From contig NZ_JAME01000023.1 of assembly GCF_000521865.1 (NCBI RefSeq), forward strand, positions 1 through 64,000: a stretch of 64,000 nucleotides of DNA. The letters are read 5' to 3'. The notes under the pieces were generated by a model. It saw nothing but the letters and a program-made list of their open reading frames with translations, had not been told where the DNA came from and did no database searches. The position numbers were made by a program, and so were the translations under genes. Origin of the DNA: Roseivivax isoporae LMG 25204 (lineage in GTDB: Bacteria > Pseudomonadota > Alphaproteobacteria > Rhodobacterales > Rhodobacteraceae). Numbering within the stretch: position 1 is the first letter of the stretch; each line of letters begins with the position of its first letter. Positions 52,291-60,717 of this stretch are shown piece by piece.

Positions 52291-53897
52291 GCGGCCTCCA
52301 GGATCAGGTCGGCGGCGCGGTGGGCCACCATCATCGTCGGCGCGTTGGTGTTGCCCGAGGTGATGTTCGGAAAGACGGAGGCATCGACCACGCGCAGCCC
52401 CTCGAACCCGTGCAGGCGGAGCCGCGGGTCGACCACCGACGCGCCCTGATCGGCGCCCATCCGGCAGGTCCCCACGGGGTGGAAGACGGTGCCGCAGCGG
52501 GCGCGGAAATCCTCGAGGATCGCCTCGCCGTCGAGGGTGCGCAGGTCCGGTTCGAGCGCGCGGTCGACGAGGCCCTGCAGCGCCGGCGTCTGCATGATCC
52601 GGCGGCAGAGCCTGCCGCCTGCGATGACCGCGGCGCGGTCCTCCTCGGTCGAGAGCGCGTTCGAGCGGATCCGCGGCGCGTCGTCCGGGTCGGCCGAGGC
52701 GATGTCGATCCGCCCGCGGCTCGTGGGCCGCGTCGGCTGGTAGCCGATGATGAAGCCCGGGAAGGGATCGGGGTTGACCACGTTGCGGGTGCCGCTCGGC
52801 GTGGTCGAGTAGCTGACCGGGTTGAAGTAGATCTGCTGGTCGGGATGCGGCTGTGCAGGGTCCGACCGGAAGAGCCCGCCGCACTGGTTGACCGACAATG
52901 CGAGCGGGCCGCGCCGGGTCAGCGCATAGCGGAGCGCCGCCTTCGCCTTGCCCCAGAACGGGCGCAGGTCGTCGTTGAGCGTGGGCTCGGTGGCGCGGAA
53001 GAAGTAGTTGAGCCCGAGATGGTCCTGCAGGTTGCCGCCCACATGCGGCATGTCGGCGCGCACGTCGATCCCGTGCCCGCGCAGAAGCGCCGCCGGCCCG
53101 ATGCCGGACAGCTGCAGGAGCCGCGGCGAGGTCACCGCACCCGCGGACAGGATGATCTCGCGCCCGGCGTGCAGGGTTTCCGCCCGGCCGTTCGCGCGCA
53201 GCTCCACATGTGTGGCGCGCCGTCCGTCGAAGCCGATGCGGCCCACGGTCACGCCGGTGCGCAGCGTGACGTTCGGCCGCTTCAGCGCGGGCGACAGGTA
53301 GGCGCGCGCCGCCGAGTGGCGCAGCCCGTTGCGGGTCGTGATCCGGTAGGTGGTGGCGCCCTCGGCCTCGGCCCCGTTGCAATCGTCGGTCCGGGGCAGC
53401 CCGGCCTCCGCGACCCCCGCGAAGAAATGGCGCGTCACCCGGTGCACCTGGTCCGAGACGTCCTGCACGTGCAGGGGGCCGGTGCCCTCGCGGCGTCCGT
53501 CCGCGGCGACGCGGGTCTCCATCGCCTCGAAGGTCCGGCGGGCCGCGTCCCAGTCCCAGCCGGTCGCCCCGGCGGCGGCCCAGTCGTCGAAATCGTTCGG
53601 CAGCCCGCGCGCCCAGACCAGCGCGTTGATCGAGCTCGACCCGCCGACCACCTTGCCGCGCGGCCAGTAGTCGCTGCGCCCTCCGAGCCCGGCCTCGGGG
53701 GCGCTGTGGTAGCGCCAGTTGAGGCGCGGGTGAAAGAACGTCTTGCCGTAGCCCAGCGGGAGCCGGACCCAGGGCGAGCGGTCGCGCGCGCCGGCCTCGA
53801 GCACCAGCACCCGGTGCCGGCCGCTGGCGCTCAGCCGCTCCGCCAGCACGCAGCCGGCGGAACCCGCGCCGATGATGATGTAGTCGTAGCTTGCCAA
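52287..53897 (-). CDS. GMC-family FAD-dependent oxidoreductase
   Basis: 536-residue glucose-methanol-choline oxidoreductase. YIIIGAGSAGCVLAERL is the FAD site, GKVVGGSSSINALVWARG the GMC signature 1, SAGAVTSPRLLQLSGIGP the signature 2, FHPVGTCRMG carries the catalytic His and NTNAPTMMVAHRAADLI the final segment. The start is a TTG at 53897 with GGCAGG upstream; no ATG or GTG is better placed. It is the first gene of the leftward unit facing the LysR gene. Substrate is an alcohol, unknown. Confidence 0.92.
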   Translation of the reverse strand: MASYDYIIIGAGSAGCVLAERLSASGRHRVLVLEAGARDRSPWVRLPLGYGKTFFHPRLNWRYHSAPEAGLGGRSDYWPRGKVVGGSSSINALVWARGLPNDFDDWAAAGATGWDWDAARRTFEAMETRVAADGRREGTGPLHVQDVSDQVHRVTRHFFAGVAEAGLPRTDDCNGAEAEGATTYRITTRNGLRHSAARAYLSPALKRPNVTLRTGVTVGRIGFDGRRATHVELRANGRAETLHAGREIILSAGAVTSPRLLQLSGIGPAALLRGHGIDVRADMPHVGGNLQDHLGLNYFFRATEPTLNDDLRPFWGKAKAALRYALTRRGPLALSVNQCGGLFRSDPAQPHPDQQIYFNPVSYSTTPSGTRNVVNPDPFPGFIIGYQPTRPTSRGRIDIASADPDDAPRIRSNALSTEEDRAAVIAGGRLCRRIMQTPALQGLVDRALEPDLRTLDGEAILEDFRARCGTVFHPVGTCRMGADQGASVVDPRLRLHGFEGLRVVDASVFPNITSGNTNAPTMMVAHRAADLILEAA

Positions 53898-53962
53898 ACC
53901 GGAGCCTGCCTTGCCTGAAAGGATCGGGCGTACCCTGTCAGATCGGGCGCGGAAGGCCCTAA

Positions 53963-54000
53963 CGAAAAAAAATTCGCAAGAACCGCGAAAAATTTCGCAA
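53963..54000. promoter_or_regulatory. AT-rich inverted repeats between GMC and LysR genes
   Basis: TTCGC (53973-53977) faces GCGAA (53985-53989), and GCGAAA-AA-TTTCGC (53985-53998) is a six-base inverted repeat. TTCGCAA occurs at 53973 and 53994. An A-tract (53964-53972) precedes them. Such interrupted dyads between a LysR-type gene and its divergent target are the usual LysR binding sites. Confidence 0.5.
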
Positions 54001-54020
54001 CACACGCTAGTGTCGGCGGC

Positions 54021-54899
54021 ATGTTCGACGAACTTCCCCCGCTGCCCTGGCTCAGGTCCTTCGAGGCGACCGCGCGGCTCGGCACCTTCACCCGCGCCGC
54101 GGAAGAGCTGAACCTGACGCCCTCCGCGGTCAGCTACCAGGTGCGCGCGCTCGAGGCGCGGCTCGGTCACCGGCTCTTCGAGCGGCGCCGGCGCACGCTG
54201 GTCCTGACGCGGCTCGCGCAGGCCTACCTGCCGGTCGTCACCAAGGCGTTCGGCGACATCGACGCCAGCACCGCCGGGGTGTTCGGGCGCTCGGGCGGCG
54301 AGCGGCTGACGCTGCGCTGCATGAACTCGCTGAACGTGCTGTGGCTCGCGCCGCGGATCGCGGATTTCCGCGCGCGCCACCCGGATGTCGGGTTGAGCCT
54401 CCTGTCGGCGTCATGGGCCGAGGGCAGCGACAGCGCGCTCATCGACCTCGACATCCGCTACGGCGAGGGGCTCTGGTCGGATGGCGAGGTCATCCCGCTC
54501 ATGCGGCACGCCGCGCAACCGGTCTGCGCGCCCGCGCGCGCGGGCGGGCTCGGCGCGCTCGAGGCGGGGCCGCTCATCGAGATGGCGGGTGTCGTCGACA
54601 CCTGGCAGCATTTCTTCGGCCTGCACCTGCCGGGCCGCGCGCCGCCGGTGCCCGATTACGTGGTCGACACCTCGCTCGTGGCGCTCGACCTTGCGGAACG
54701 CGGCCTCGGCCACGCGCTCGTCGCTGACGTCTTCGCTCGGCCCTATCTCGAGGCGGGGCGGCTGGTGCGGTCCTGTCCGCAGGAGCTGTCGGCGCGCCAC
54801 GGCCATTTCATCGTGGTGCCGGCGCGCGCCGATCGCAACCGGCACGGCGTGCAGGCGATGATCGACTGGCTGCAGGAGGTGGCGACGGACGCGCCGTGA
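54021..54899 (+). CDS. LysR-family regulator (GcvA-like)
   Basis: 292-residue LysR protein. PPLPWLRSFEATARLGTFTRAAEELNLTPSAVSYQVRALEARLG is the helix-turn-helix region of the GcvA-like group, followed by a two-lobe effector domain (about 95-290) with LNVLWLAPRIADFRARHPDV. It is divergent from the GMC-enolase-aldehyde dehydrogenase-ABC unit and is the likely regulator of that unit. Confidence 0.93.
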   Translation: MFDELPPLPWLRSFEATARLGTFTRAAEELNLTPSAVSYQVRALEARLGHRLFERRRRTLVLTRLAQAYLPVVTKAFGDIDASTAGVFGRSGGERLTLRCMNSLNVLWLAPRIADFRARHPDVGLSLLSASWAEGSDSALIDLDIRYGEGLWSDGEVIPLMRHAAQPVCAPARAGGLGALEAGPLIEMAGVVDTWQHFFGLHLPGRAPPVPDYVVDTSLVALDLAERGLGHALVADVFARPYLEAGRLVRSCPQELSARHGHFIVVPARADRNRHGVQAMIDWLQEVATDAP

Positions 54900-54911
54900 C
54901 CGGCGGCAGGC

Positions 54912-55550
54912 TCAGCCGGTGCCGAGCGTCCGCGCCCAGGCGACCGCCGCCCCGGCCGCCGTGGCCAGGTGATCGTCCCGAGTGGCCCCGGTCACCCGCT
55001 TGCGCGGCGCCAGGTCGTGGTCGCCGTCCTCGAGCCAGCAGACCCGGATGCGGTCCGACAGCGGGTAGCGCGCGACCTCCTCCCGCGTGCCGAAGGGGTC
55101 GCGCGTGCCCTGGCAGATCAGCGTCGGCGTCGCGAGCGCGCCGAGGTGCGCGGTGCGGAGACGGTCGGGTCTGCCCTTCGGATGGAACGGGTAGCCGAGG
55201 CAGAGAAGGCCCGCGATGCGGCCGGAACCGAACATCTCGTCGGCGACGAGGCTTGCCACGCGGCCGCCCATGGACTTGCCGCCGATGACCAGCGGGCCGG
55301 TGCGGGGCAGGGCGTCGATCGCGGCCCGGTATTCGTCGGCGAGCAGGTCGACATCAGGCGGGGGCCGCTTCGGACCGCCGGTGCGGCGCGCGGCCATGTA
55401 GGCGAACTCGAACCGCGCGACACGCAGCCCGCCCCGGGCGAGATGGCCGGCAAGCGCCGTCATCCACGCCGTGTCCATGGGGGCACCCGCCCCGTGCGCC
55501 AGAAGGACCGTCGTGCCGTCCGGGCTGACGCCGTCCAGAAGGAAGCTCAT
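54912..55550 (-). CDS. Alpha/beta hydrolase (dienelactone hydrolase/KANL3-Tex30-like)
   Basis: 212-residue cytoplasmic hydrolase. VLLAHGAGAPMDTAWM is the oxyanion region. The nucleophile is in IGGKSMGGRVAS (GKSMG). Asp in CQGTRDPFG and His in EDGDHDLAP complete the triad. MSFLLDGVSPDG is a normal start, with GGCAGG upstream. It ends convergently with the LysR gene. Substrate unknown. Confidence 0.88.
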   Translation of the reverse strand: MSFLLDGVSPDGTTVLLAHGAGAPMDTAWMTALAGHLARGGLRVARFEFAYMAARRTGGPKRPPPDVDLLADEYRAAIDALPRTGPLVIGGKSMGGRVASLVADEMFGSGRIAGLLCLGYPFHPKGRPDRLRTAHLGALATPTLICQGTRDPFGTREEVARYPLSDRIRVCWLEDGDHDLAPRKRVTGATRDDHLATAAGAAVAWARTLGTG

Positions 55551-55620
55551 CGCGCCTGCCGCCCCCAATGCGAAAGGGCGCCCGCCGGGGACGCCCTCCG
55601 AGGAGATCGGTGCCGGGGGA

Positions 55621-55932
55621 TCAGTGTGTCCACATGCCCCGGCGGTCGAAGGCGAAGTTTTCGGCGTAGCCGCGCGGGCGGACATTGGCGCGGCGCTTCT
55701 TCGGTTCGAAGATGTCGGCCTCGATGCCGTGGTCGCGGGCGTATTCCTCGGCCTCCTCGCGGGTGTCGAAGCGCAGGCGGACCTGCGCCTGCGTGTCGTC
55801 GGACGAGGTCCAGCCCATCAACGGGTCGACCTTGCGCGGGCTGCCCTGAAGGAACTCGAGCACCCAGTGCCTGGTCCGCGCCTGGCCGGACGACATCGCG
55901 GTCTTGGACGGCTGGTAGATTCGCGCACGCAT
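55621..55932 (-). CDS. NDUFS4-like NADH dehydrogenase accessory protein
   Basis: 103-residue protein of the ETC complex I subunit family, known from alphaproteobacteria and mitochondria. Signature segments are [55 protein letters not shown] and the basic C-terminus. It likely binds the peripheral arm of complex I on the cytoplasmic side. It is a single gene, divergent from sodC, and supports the alphaproteobacterial assignment. Confidence 0.93.
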   Translation of the reverse strand: MRARIYQPSKTAMSSGQARTRHWVLEFLQGSPRKVDPLMGWTSSDDTQAQVRLRFDTREEAEEYARDHGIEADIFEPKKRRANVRPRGYAENFAFDRRGMWTH

Positions 55933-55953
55933 GGTCTTCGGGGCTCCGTTCGT

Positions 55954-56040
55954 TGCTGCGGGCAGCACTATGGGCGTTCGTGCCCGCGGGCGCAAGGCGC
56001 CGGTGACGGGCGGGAACACTCGCGCGGCGGCCGTGTTCCC
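55954..56040. promoter_or_regulatory. Inverted repeats in the NDUFS4-like / sodC divergent region
   Basis: TGCTGC-GG-GCAGCA (55954-55967) and GGGAACAC (56012-56019) facing GTGTTCCC (56033-56040) are perfect inverted repeats. The second is eight bases long with a 13-base gap and lies 38 bases before the sodC ATG. It could be a regulator site or a 5' leader hairpin. No convincing -10/-35 pair stands out. Confidence 0.4.
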
Positions 56041-56077
56041 CTGATGTTGCCACCGACGACCGGAAGGACCAACCGCC

Positions 56078-56617
56078 ATGAAAGCGATCCACGCAGCCAT
56101 CCTCGCCGCCGGCATTCCCGCCCTCGCGGCCGCGCAGACCGACAGCGGCCCGGGGACCGGAGCCGATGACGGGGGCAGCGCCACCGCCATGCTGCAAGGC
56201 ACCGACGGCACCGAACACGGCACGGTGAACATCCAGCAGACCCCGTCGGGCCAGGTGATGGTGACGCTCGACCTCACCGACATCCCCGAGGGGCCGCACG
56301 GCTTCCACTTCCACGAGACCGGCGACTGCTCGGCCGACGACTTCTCGTCCGCGGGCGGGCACATCGCGGGTGACGCCGAGCACGGCGTGCTCGTCGAGGC
56401 CGGGCCGCATCCCGGCGACTTCCCGAACATCACCGCGGGCAGCGACGGCATCGTCCAGGTGTCCTACTTCAACGAGCGGATCGACGTCGAAGACCACCTG
56501 ATGGACGAGGACGGCGCGGCCGTGGTCGTGCATTTGGGCGCCGACGATTATGCGAGCCAGCCGGCGGGCGATGCTGGCGACCGCATCGCCTGCGGTGAGA
56601 TCCGCCCGGCTGGCTGA
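56078..56617 (+). CDS. sodC: Periplasmic Cu/Zn superoxide dismutase
   Basis: 179 aa with a Sec signal (residues 1-19, cut near AAAQ). Metal ligands are [11 protein letters not shown] (Cu His pair and the disulfide Cys) and the [11 protein letters not shown] zinc loop. [29 protein letters not shown] holds the last Cu His, the Asp and the second Cys. GGAAGGA lies about nine bases before the ATG. It removes periplasmic superoxide. Confidence 0.95.
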   Translation: MKAIHAAILAAGIPALAAAQTDSGPGTGADDGGSATAMLQGTDGTEHGTVNIQQTPSGQVMVTLDLTDIPEGPHGFHFHETGDCSADDFSSAGGHIAGDAEHGVLVEAGPHPGDFPNITAGSDGIVQVSYFNERIDVEDHLMDEDGAAVVVHLGADDYASQPAGDAGDRIACGEIRPAG

Positions 56618-56712
56618 TCCCGCGTGCCCTGACGCCACGCGCGCGGCACGGGCGGGGTTGAACCTGCCCGTGCAAACATCAAGTCTCTGGCACATCCGCC
56701 GGAGACGTCCCC

Positions 56713-58914
56713 ATGCACAACAACCGCCCCGATGACATGCCCGCGCTCCTGCACGCGCCCGCCCAGGACGTGGCCGTGCGCGAGAAGCTCGAGGGCGGCA
56801 AGCGCTTCGTCATGCACACGGAATATTCCGCGGCGGGCGACCAGCCGGCGGCGATCGCCGAGCTGAGCGCGGCGGTCAAGGCGGGCGAGCGCAACCAGGT
56901 GCTGCTCGGGGCGACCGGCACCGGCAAGACCTTCACCATGGCCAAGGTGATCGAGGAGACCCAGCGCCCCGCGATCATCCTCGCGCCCAACAAGACGCTC
57001 GCGGCCCAGCTCTACGGCGAGTTCAAGCAGTTCTTCCCCGAGAACGCGGTCGAGTACTTTGTCAGCTACTACGACTACTACCAGCCCGAGGCCTACGTGC
57101 CGCGGTCGGACACGTATATCGAGAAGGAAAGCCAGATCAACGAGCAGATCGACCGCATGCGCCACTCGGCGACGCGGGCGCTGCTCGAACGCGACGACGT
57201 GGTGATCGTCGCCTCGGTCTCGTGCATCTACGGCATCGGTTCGGTCGAGACCTACGGCGCGATGACGCTCGACCTCTTCACGGGGCGCGAATACGACCAG
57301 CGGCAGGTCATGGCGGACCTCGTGGCGCAGCAGTACAAGCGCAACGACCAGGCGTTCCAGCGCGGGTCGTTCCGGGTGCGGGGCGACGTGCTCGAGGTCT
57401 GGCCCGCGCACCTCGAGGACCGCGCTTGGCGCTTCTCGTTCTTCGGCGAGGAGCTCGAGGCGATCACCGAGTTCGATCCGCTGACCGGGCAGAAGACCGG
57501 CAGCTTCGAGCGCATCCGCGTCTATGCCAACTCGCACTACGTCACCCCGCGCCCGACGCTCAAGCAGGCGGTGGTGCACATCAAGAAGGAGCTGCGCCAG
57601 CGGCTCGACCAGCTGGTGAACGAGGGCAAGCTGCTCGAGGCGCAGCGGCTCGAGCAGCGCACCAATTTCGACATCGAGATGCTCGAGGCCACGGGCACCT
57701 GCAACGGGATCGAGAACTATTCGCGCTACCTGACGGGCCGTGCCCCGGGCGAGCCGCCGCCGACCCTGTTCGAGTTCATCCCCGACAACGCCATCGTCTT
57801 CGCCGACGAGAGCCACGTCAGCGTGCCGCAGATCGGCGGCATGTACCGCGGCGACTACCGGCGCAAGTTCACGCTGGCCGAGCACGGCTTCCGCCTGCCG
57901 TCCTGCATGGACAACCGCCCGCTCAAGTTCGAGGAATGGGACGCCATGCGCCCGCAATCGATCTTCGTCTCGGCGACGCCCTCGAACTGGGAGATCGAGC
58001 AGGCTGGCGGCGTCTTCGTTGAACAGGTGATCCGCCCCACGGGCCTCGTGGACCCGCAGGTCGAGATCCGGCCCGTGGAGATGCAGGTGGACGACCTGCT
58101 GGACGAGATCCGCAAGGTCAGCCAGGCGGGCTTCCGCACGCTCTGCACGGTGCTGACGAAACGCATGGCCGAGGACCTGACCGAGTACCTGCACGAGCAG
58201 GGCGTGCGTGTGCGCTACATGCATTCCGACATCGACACGATCGAGCGGATCGAGATCCTGCGCGACCTGCGGCTCGGCGCCTTCGACTGCCTCGTGGGCA
58301 TCAACCTCTTGCGCGAGGGGCTCGACATCCCGGAATGCGGGCTCGTGGCGATCCTCGACGCCGACAAGGAAGGGTTCCTGCGGTCGGAAACCTCGCTGAT
58401 CCAGACGATCGGCCGCGCCGCGCGGAACTCCGAGGGCCGGGTCATCATGTACGCCGACCGCATGACCGGCTCGATGGAGCGCGCCATCGGCGAGACCAAC
58501 CGCCGCCGGGAAAAGCAGATCGCCTACAACGTGGAACACGGCATCACGCCCGCGACCATCAAGAAGAACGTCGACGACATCCTTGCCGGCCTCTACCAGG
58601 GCGACGTGGACATGAACCGCGTCACCGCCAAAATCGACGACAAGCGCGCCGGGTCGAACATGCAGGCGGTGCTCGAGGGGCTGCGCGAGGACATGCGCAA
58701 GGCCGCCGAGAACCTCGAGTTCGAGGAGGCCGCGCGCCTGCGGGACGAGGTCAAGCGGCTCGAGGCGGTCGATCTCGCCGTGGCCGACGACCCGCTGGCA
58801 CGCCAGCAGGCTGTCGACCGGGCGTCCGAGGAGGCGACCAAGCGCTCGGGCCGCTCGACCGCCGGCCGTCCGGGCCAGCGGGGCGGCAACGTTCAGCGCC
58901 GCAAGAAGCACTGA
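56713..58914 (+). CDS. uvrB: Excinuclease ABC subunit B
   Basis: Nucleotide excision repair helicase-like subunit (733 aa). Walker A is [12 protein letters not shown]. The beta-hairpin [17 protein letters not shown] inserts into DNA at lesions. [13 protein letters not shown] is the Walker B region, GRAARNSEG is motif VI, and the C-terminal UVR domain [15 protein letters not shown] binds UvrC. A basic tail ([16 protein letters not shown]) follows. No LexA box of the GTTC-N7-GTTC kind was seen upstream. Confidence 0.97.
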   Translation: MHNNRPDDMPALLHAPAQDVAVREKLEGGKRFVMHTEYSAAGDQPAAIAELSAAVKAGERNQVLLGATGTGKTFTMAKVIEETQRPAIILAPNKTLAAQLYGEFKQFFPENAVEYFVSYYDYYQPEAYVPRSDTYIEKESQINEQIDRMRHSATRALLERDDVVIVASVSCIYGIGSVETYGAMTLDLFTGREYDQRQVMADLVAQQYKRNDQAFQRGSFRVRGDVLEVWPAHLEDRAWRFSFFGEELEAITEFDPLTGQKTGSFERIRVYANSHYVTPRPTLKQAVVHIKKELRQRLDQLVNEGKLLEAQRLEQRTNFDIEMLEATGTCNGIENYSRYLTGRAPGEPPPTLFEFIPDNAIVFADESHVSVPQIGGMYRGDYRRKFTLAEHGFRLPSCMDNRPLKFEEWDAMRPQSIFVSATPSNWEIEQAGGVFVEQVIRPTGLVDPQVEIRPVEMQVDDLLDEIRKVSQAGFRTLCTVLTKRMAEDLTEYLHEQGVRVRYMHSDIDTIERIEILRDLRLGAFDCLVGINLLREGLDIPECGLVAILDADKEGFLRSETSLIQTIGRAARNSEGRVIMYADRMTGSMERAIGETNRRREKQIAYNVEHGITPATIKKNVDDILAGLYQGDVDMNRVTAKIDDKRAGSNMQAVLEGLREDMRKAAENLEFEEAARLRDEVKRLEAVDLAVADDPLARQQAVDRASEEATKRSGRSTAGRPGQRGGNVQRRKKH

Positions 58915-58931
58915 GGGTCGGGACGGGCAGG

Positions 58932-58955
58932 GCGTTCCGCGGGGCCGCGGAACGC
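58932..58955 (+). terminator. Stem-loop after uvrB
   Basis: GCGTTCCGC (58932-58940) pairs with GCGGAACGC (58947-58955) around GGGGCC. A second partial copy of the GGAACGCGTT arm follows at about 58964-58973. There is no T-run. The likely role is 3'-end formation for uvrB. Confidence 0.5.
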
Positions 58956-59005
58956 GTTGCGCCGGAACGCGTTCGGTTCACAGATCCCTGAACTCGGAGC
59001 CCTCC

Positions 59006-59191
59006 ATGGAATACGGACTTTTCGGACTTATCGTCCTCATCCTCGACATCTACGCGATCTACCAGATCCTGACCTCCGGCGCCTCGACGCTGGCCAAGGT
59101 GCTCTGGACGCTCGCGATCCTGATCCTGCCGATCCTCGGCTTCATCGTGTGGCTGCTGGCGGGACCGCGCGGACGCTCTGTCCGCGCCTGA
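59006..59191 (+). CDS. Small PLDc_N-type membrane protein
   Basis: 61-residue protein with two hydrophobic helices (about 4-22 and 30-52), IYAIYQILTSGASTLAKVLWTLAILILPILGFIVWLL. This matches the phospholipase D N-terminal membrane domain found as a stand-alone small protein in many bacteria. The start has GGAGCCCTCC upstream. The function is not established. Confidence 0.85.
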   Translation: MEYGLFGLIVLILDIYAIYQILTSGASTLAKVLWTLAILILPILGFIVWLLAGPRGRSVRA

Positions 59192-59213
59192 CCCAAGGCA
59201 CCCGAACGACCGG

Positions 59214-59243
59214 CGCGGCCGCTCCCCCCGGGGGGCGGCCGCG
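59214..59243. terminator. Bidirectional stem-loop between convergent genes
   Basis: CGCGGCCG and CCCCCC on the left (59214-59229, with a CT bulge) pair with GGGGGG and CGGCCGCG on the right (59230-59243). It sits between the ends of the small membrane protein and the universal stress protein genes, so it can serve both strands. Confidence 0.6.
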
Positions 59244-59255
59244 TGCCGTTCCGGC

Positions 59256-59663
59256 CTAGCGCACCACGTGGACGGAGCAGGGCGCGTGGCGCACCACCCG
59301 GCCGGCGGTCGAGCCCAGGAACCAGTCCTGCAGTCCCGGCCTGTGCGAGCGGATGACCACGAGGTCGAAGCCGTGCGCGCGCACGGTCTCGACGATGGTG
59401 GCAGCGGGCGATCCGGTGACTGCGCGGACCCTGACATCCGGCATGTCGCGGAACGCCTCGGTCAGCTTGTCCCGCATGTCGGCGCAGGAGCGTTCGTAAA
59501 CCTCGAGCGGCACCTCGGCCGCGACGTAGAGCGGGATCACCTCGAGCACGGACAGGGCGTGGATCTCGGCCCCCTCGGCGGCCAGCGCGCGGGCCACGGC
59601 CATCGAGTCCGCGATGGCCTCGACATGGTCGGGCGCGACGGGGATCAGGATCTTGCGATGCAT
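59256..59663 (-). CDS. Universal stress protein, UspA family
   Basis: 135-residue single-domain UspA fold. KILIPVAPDHVEAIADSMAVA is the N-terminal strand, VETVRAHGFDLVVIRSHRP the middle, and LGSTAGRVVRHAPCSVHVVR resembles the ATP-binding G-2x-G-9x-G[ST] loop. ATG 59663 has AGGAGGT seven bases upstream, which rules out an overlapping GTG at 59672. Confidence 0.93.
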   Translation of the reverse strand: MHRKILIPVAPDHVEAIADSMAVARALAAEGAEIHALSVLEVIPLYVAAEVPLEVYERSCADMRDKLTEAFRDMPDVRVRAVTGSPAATIVETVRAHGFDLVVIRSHRPGLQDWFLGSTAGRVVRHAPCSVHVVR

Positions 59664-59747
59664 GTGCGGCACCTCCTTCGTGGGTGCCGCGACCTTGGCA
59701 GCGCCGCGGGCGGCGCGCCTTGATCCATGTCATGCGGCCCGCGGACC

Positions 59748-60038
59748 TCAGCCGCAGCGCAGTTGCAGGATCGTGCCGTCCGCGTCGGTCTCGATGTTCA
59801 GCCGCTCAGGATTGTAGTCCATCGTCGCCATGCTGTCGGGCCCAAGGACGCGGATGTTGCGGTCGGCGGGCAGGGTGACCGCGGCGATGTTCGCGCCGAC
59901 GAGCGCGGCGTAGTCATTCGCGCCGCAGGCATCGGTGTCCGCGGGCTGCGCGTCGGGCGTGCAGGCGGCAAGGACCAGCGCCGCGGCGGCGCCGAGCGCC
60001 AGCGCCGGGATCGGGAGGCGGGGACGGGACTGGGACAT
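59748..60038 (-). CDS. I78-family peptidase-inhibitor-like lipoprotein
   Basis: 96 aa with a lipoprotein signal ending LVLAAC. The mature part, ACGANDYAALVGANIAA and IRVLGPDSMATMDYNPERLNIETD, matches the inhibitor I78 family with its two Cys and the MDYNPERLN signature. It is likely an outer-membrane- or periplasm-anchored inhibitor of serine proteases or a related structural protein. ATG 60038 has AAAGG upstream. Confidence 0.88.
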   Translation of the reverse strand: MSQSRPRLPIPALALGAAAALVLAACTPDAQPADTDACGANDYAALVGANIAAVTLPADRNIRVLGPDSMATMDYNPERLNIETDADGTILQLRCG

Positions 60039-60151
60039 GAGCGGACCTTTCGTTCTCATCACAACAGCTTGCGGCCGCCGTGGCGCTGCCGCAAGGGCGT
60101 CGACGGGACCGTCGGCGGTGCTATGCTGACGGCAATTCGAGGAGACCCGCC

Positions 60152-60574
60152 ATGCCCGTTCCCCCGCCGCTCCGGTTGATGCCCGCGCTGGCGCTCTGCG
60201 CGCTCGCGGCCTGCGCCACCCCGGTCGAGCGCTGCGTGTCGCAGGCGACGGAAAGCCTGCGCGCCGCCGAGGGCGAACTGAAGGAGCTCGAGGCGACGCT
60301 CGCGCGCGGCTATGCCGTCGAGACCGAGATCCGCACCTACCCGGTCTTCGTGACCTGCGGCGGCTACCGCACCGGCGTCGCGCCCTATCCGTGCGTGCGC
60401 GACCGCGTGGTGCGCTCGCCCAAGCGCGTGCCCGTCGACCTGGCCGAGGTGCGCCGCCGCGCGAGCGACATCCGCGAGCGCCTGCCGGCGCTGCAGGCTT
60501 CGGCCGATCAGGGCGCCGCGCAGTGCCGCGCCGCCTATGCCGCGGCCGCCGGGGCGGCCCCCGCCACCCCTTGA
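60152..60574 (+). CDS. Small predicted lipoprotein of unknown function
   Basis: 140 aa. The N-terminus is a lipoprotein signal ending CALAAC. The mature part has a predicted helical segment (ESLRAAEGELKELEATLARGY), a Cys-rich middle (VTCGGYRTGVAPYPCV) and a second helix near RRRASDIRERLPALQASA. GAGGAG lies about eight bases before ATG 60152. I do not recognise a named family. It is divergent from the I78-type lipoprotein gene. Confidence 0.7.
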   Translation: MPVPPPLRLMPALALCALAACATPVERCVSQATESLRAAEGELKELEATLARGYAVETEIRTYPVFVTCGGYRTGVAPYPCVRDRVVRSPKRVPVDLAEVRRRASDIRERLPALQASADQGAAQCRAAYAAAAGAAPATP

Positions 60575-60610
60575 CAGGTGCCGGAACTTGGCGTTTCAAA
60601 TCGCGCGTGA

Positions 60611-60686
<76 letters not shown>

Positions 60687-60717
60687 TGATCCGCACATTC
60701 CCGCGTCACCCGTCCGG

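Noticed and set aside
56618-56712. An SOS (LexA) box ahead of uvrB
   Set aside because: No GTTC-N7-GTTC, GAAC-N7-GAAC or other LexA-like site was found in the leader.
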